Source: Amycolatopsis sp. NBC_01480
GTDB lineage: Bacteria > Actinomycetota > Actinomycetes > Mycobacteriales > Pseudonocardiaceae
Direction: 5' to 3'
Assembly (NCBI RefSeq): GCF_036227205.1
Contig: NZ_CP109442.1
Location: forward strand, 5,518,001 to 5,582,000
DNA length: 64,000 nt
Every line of letters begins with the position of its first letter. The first letter of the stretch is position 1. The notes beneath the pieces are model-generated. The model was not told the origin of the DNA, ran no database searches, and saw nothing but the letters and a program-made list of their open reading frames with translations. Made by a program: the position numbers and the translations under genes. Positions 62,702 to 64,000 of the stretch are shown in pieces.

Positions 62702-63400
62702 TCAACCCTCACATGGCGGACGGGCGCGCCCGGTCGTGGCCTTCTGGTGGAGAGGTGTCCTGCCGCGACGGAACGGTTCCGCCACCCATGCCGCGATTTC
62801 GTCCAGCGACACCGGGAACTCCGGGATCAGGATCGCGTGCGCGCTGGTGGCGGTTCCGGCGTGCAGTGCTATCCACCCGACGTTTCGTCCCATGACCTCG
62901 GCGACCATGCACCGGTGGTGGGATTCACCCGTGGTGCCCAAGCGATCGATCGCCTCGGTGGCGATCTCCACCGCTGTGTCGAAGCCGAAGGAGTAGTCGG
63001 TCGCGGCCAGGTCGTTGTCGACAGTCTTCGGAACACCAACGATCGGCAGGCCGGCCTCGGCGAGCAGATGCGCGGCGGCGAGGGTGCCCTCCCCGCCGAT
63101 CGCGATCACCGCGTCCAGGCCGAGGTCCTCGAGGTGAGTCCGGACGACGTCGTACCCGCCGTCCCTCGCCCAGCGGGTTGGTCCTCGACGTACCCAGGAT
63201 CGTGCCGCCCAGCTTCGCGATGCCCCGGACGGCCCGCCAGTCGAGGTCGATCACTTCCTTCTCGAGCACGCCGCGCCATCCGTCGCGAAACCGAAAAGCC
63301 TGTCGCCGTATGTCCGCTCACTCCGGACGAAGGCGGCCTTCAGCACGGCGTTGAGTCCCGGGCAGTCGCCCCCGCTGGTCAAAATGCCGATGTGCGCCAC
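62702..63400 (-). pseudogene. pfkA: 6-phosphofructokinase (PfkA), truncated with two frameshifts
   Basis: GTG 63400 begins AHIGILTSGGDCPGLNAVLK with the ATP-binding GGDCPG loop. A deletion near 63290 and another shift near 63180 break the frame before AIGGEGTLAAAHLLAEAGLP, IVGVPKTVDNDLAATDYSFG (catalytic PKTVDND), and ESHHRCMVAEVMGRNVGWIA, HAGTATSAHAILIPEFP. The sequence ends after about 225 of the normal 340 residues and loses the fructose-6-phosphate site. An accessory, not the housekeeping, copy. Confidence 0.85.
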
Positions 63401-63576
63401 GGGTCCATTGAACAACCGGCGCGGGCCGGCGCCAATGGGGGAACTCCCTACGGCGATCCCGTAGAAGCGAACAATCGCTGCCGTCGGGCCACATCAGGTA
63501 GCGAGAATTTCCAGGTCGGCAACAGCTGCGCGGTCCAGAGTGGTAGTGAGTTTCCCACCGTCGACGCTCGGTCGCC
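63401..63576. other. intergenic with small hairpins
   Basis: Contains GCGCGGGCCGGCGCC-like self-complementary sequence near 63420 and no gene. Boundary between the PfkA remnant and the SDR tail. Confidence 0.35.
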
Positions 63577-63807
63577 GTGCGCTATGGGCCCGCCGGGGTG
63601 CTGGCCTGCACGGTGGCGCCCGGCAAATTCGCCAACCCGAACTGGCCCGACGACCCCGCAGCGCTCGCCGCGTACCGCGCGGAGATACCGCTGGGGAGGC
63701 TCGCGACGGCTGACGAGGTGGCAGGCGTGGTCGCGTTCTTGGCCAGCGAGGACAACCGCTATCTGACCGGACAGACCGTCGTCGTCGACGGAGGAAGCCT
63801 GGCATGA
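63577..63807 (+). pseudogene. SDR C-terminal fragment
   Basis: About 76 residues: VAPGKFANPNWPDDPAALAA, YRAEIPLGRLATADEVAGVV and AFLASEDNRYLTGQTVVVDG then GSLA. This is the substrate-loop and C-terminal strand of a classical SDR; the cofactor loop and catalytic YxxxK are gone. Confidence 0.82.
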
Positions 63808-64000
63808 CCATCGGGCACGCCGGACTGGTGAAGAGTCGATATTCGAAGCCTGCGCTATTCCTCGTGGCAAGGCACTGGTCCGGCTCGCCGACTGATCACC
63901 GTCGGTACCGTGCTCATGGGGCTGCCGTCCGCCGCGCGTTACTCGGTGTTGGGAGCGATGTGGGCGGCAACGAGTTTTCCGTTGGGGGCCAACCAACCGC
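63808..64000 (+). other. unassigned end of window
   Basis: The plus strand near 63895 reads LITVGTVLMGLPSAARYSVL then GAMWAATSFPLG, a hydrophobic stretch that may belong to a transporter fragment continuing past the window. Too short to name. Confidence 0.3.

Overview
The window is high-GC DNA with the codon usage and protein families of an actinobacterium, most likely Pseudonocardiaceae or a close relative (actinobacterial-type integrase, DUF6351 protein, ImuB, many TetR/MmyB-like/LuxR regulators, IS701/IS1380/IS110 elements). It is an accessory region, either a plasmid, a genomic island or a chromosome-arm segment. It is packed with insertion sequences, element relics and broken genes. No rRNA, CRISPR array, replication origin or convincing tRNA was found.

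Layout. 1-2.6 kb: 3' part of a group II intron (reverse transcriptase plus domain V) abutting an IS701 element. 2.6-7.9 kb: broken XRE regulator, SnoaL-like protein, two paralogous patatin-like phospholipases, an amidohydrolase and its divergent TetR; the patatin/amidohydrolase unit has been tandemly duplicated and one amidohydrolase copy almost deleted. 8-10.1 kb: secreted DUF6351 hydrolase-like protein. 10.1-14.6 kb: IS1380, IS701-like and IS5-type elements stacked end to end. 14.7-16.0 kb: the most unusual gene, a XhoI/PaeR7I-like nuclease domain joined to a Shedu (SduA, DUF4263) nuclease domain, broken by one frameshift. 16.3-21.1 kb: broken IS5 element, tyrosine recombinase fused to a helix-turn-helix repeat protein, and debris.

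21.1-33.4 kb is the best preserved block: CocE-type hydrolase, class C beta-lactamase-like hydrolase and LysR regulator on the minus strand; NmrA-type reductase, GAF-LuxR regulator, SnoaL-like protein, amidohydrolase, two MFS transporters and an acyl-CoA ligase on the plus strand. Together these suggest uptake, CoA activation and ring or carboxyl modification of an aromatic or related acid; the substrate is unknown. 33.4-43.4 kb: histidine kinase split by an IS3 element, then fragments of amidohydrolase, quinone oxidoreductase, old yellow enzyme, thioredoxin-reductase-like and P-type ATPase genes around intact GNAT, SnoaL-like and VanZ genes. 43.7-50.7 kb: complete IS21, a second IS3 copy, an ImuB gene cut by an IS5 relic, and a different IS3 element.

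50.8-55.4 kb: TetR with a textbook operator-promoter, two short-chain dehydrogenases, the tail of a second acyl-CoA ligase, and a carotenoid/stilbene cleavage oxygenase. 56-64 kb: NmrA-type protein of lower GC, MBL-fold hydrolase divergent from an AraC regulator, broken OB-fold protein, IS110 and IS630 remnants, SDR/TetR divergent pair, MarR tail, broken 6-phosphofructokinase and an SDR tail. Recurrent families (four amidohydrolase loci, three SnoaL-like proteins, two ligases, two NmrA-like proteins) suggest repeated acquisition or duplication of one catabolic gene kit, later scattered and eroded by insertion sequences.
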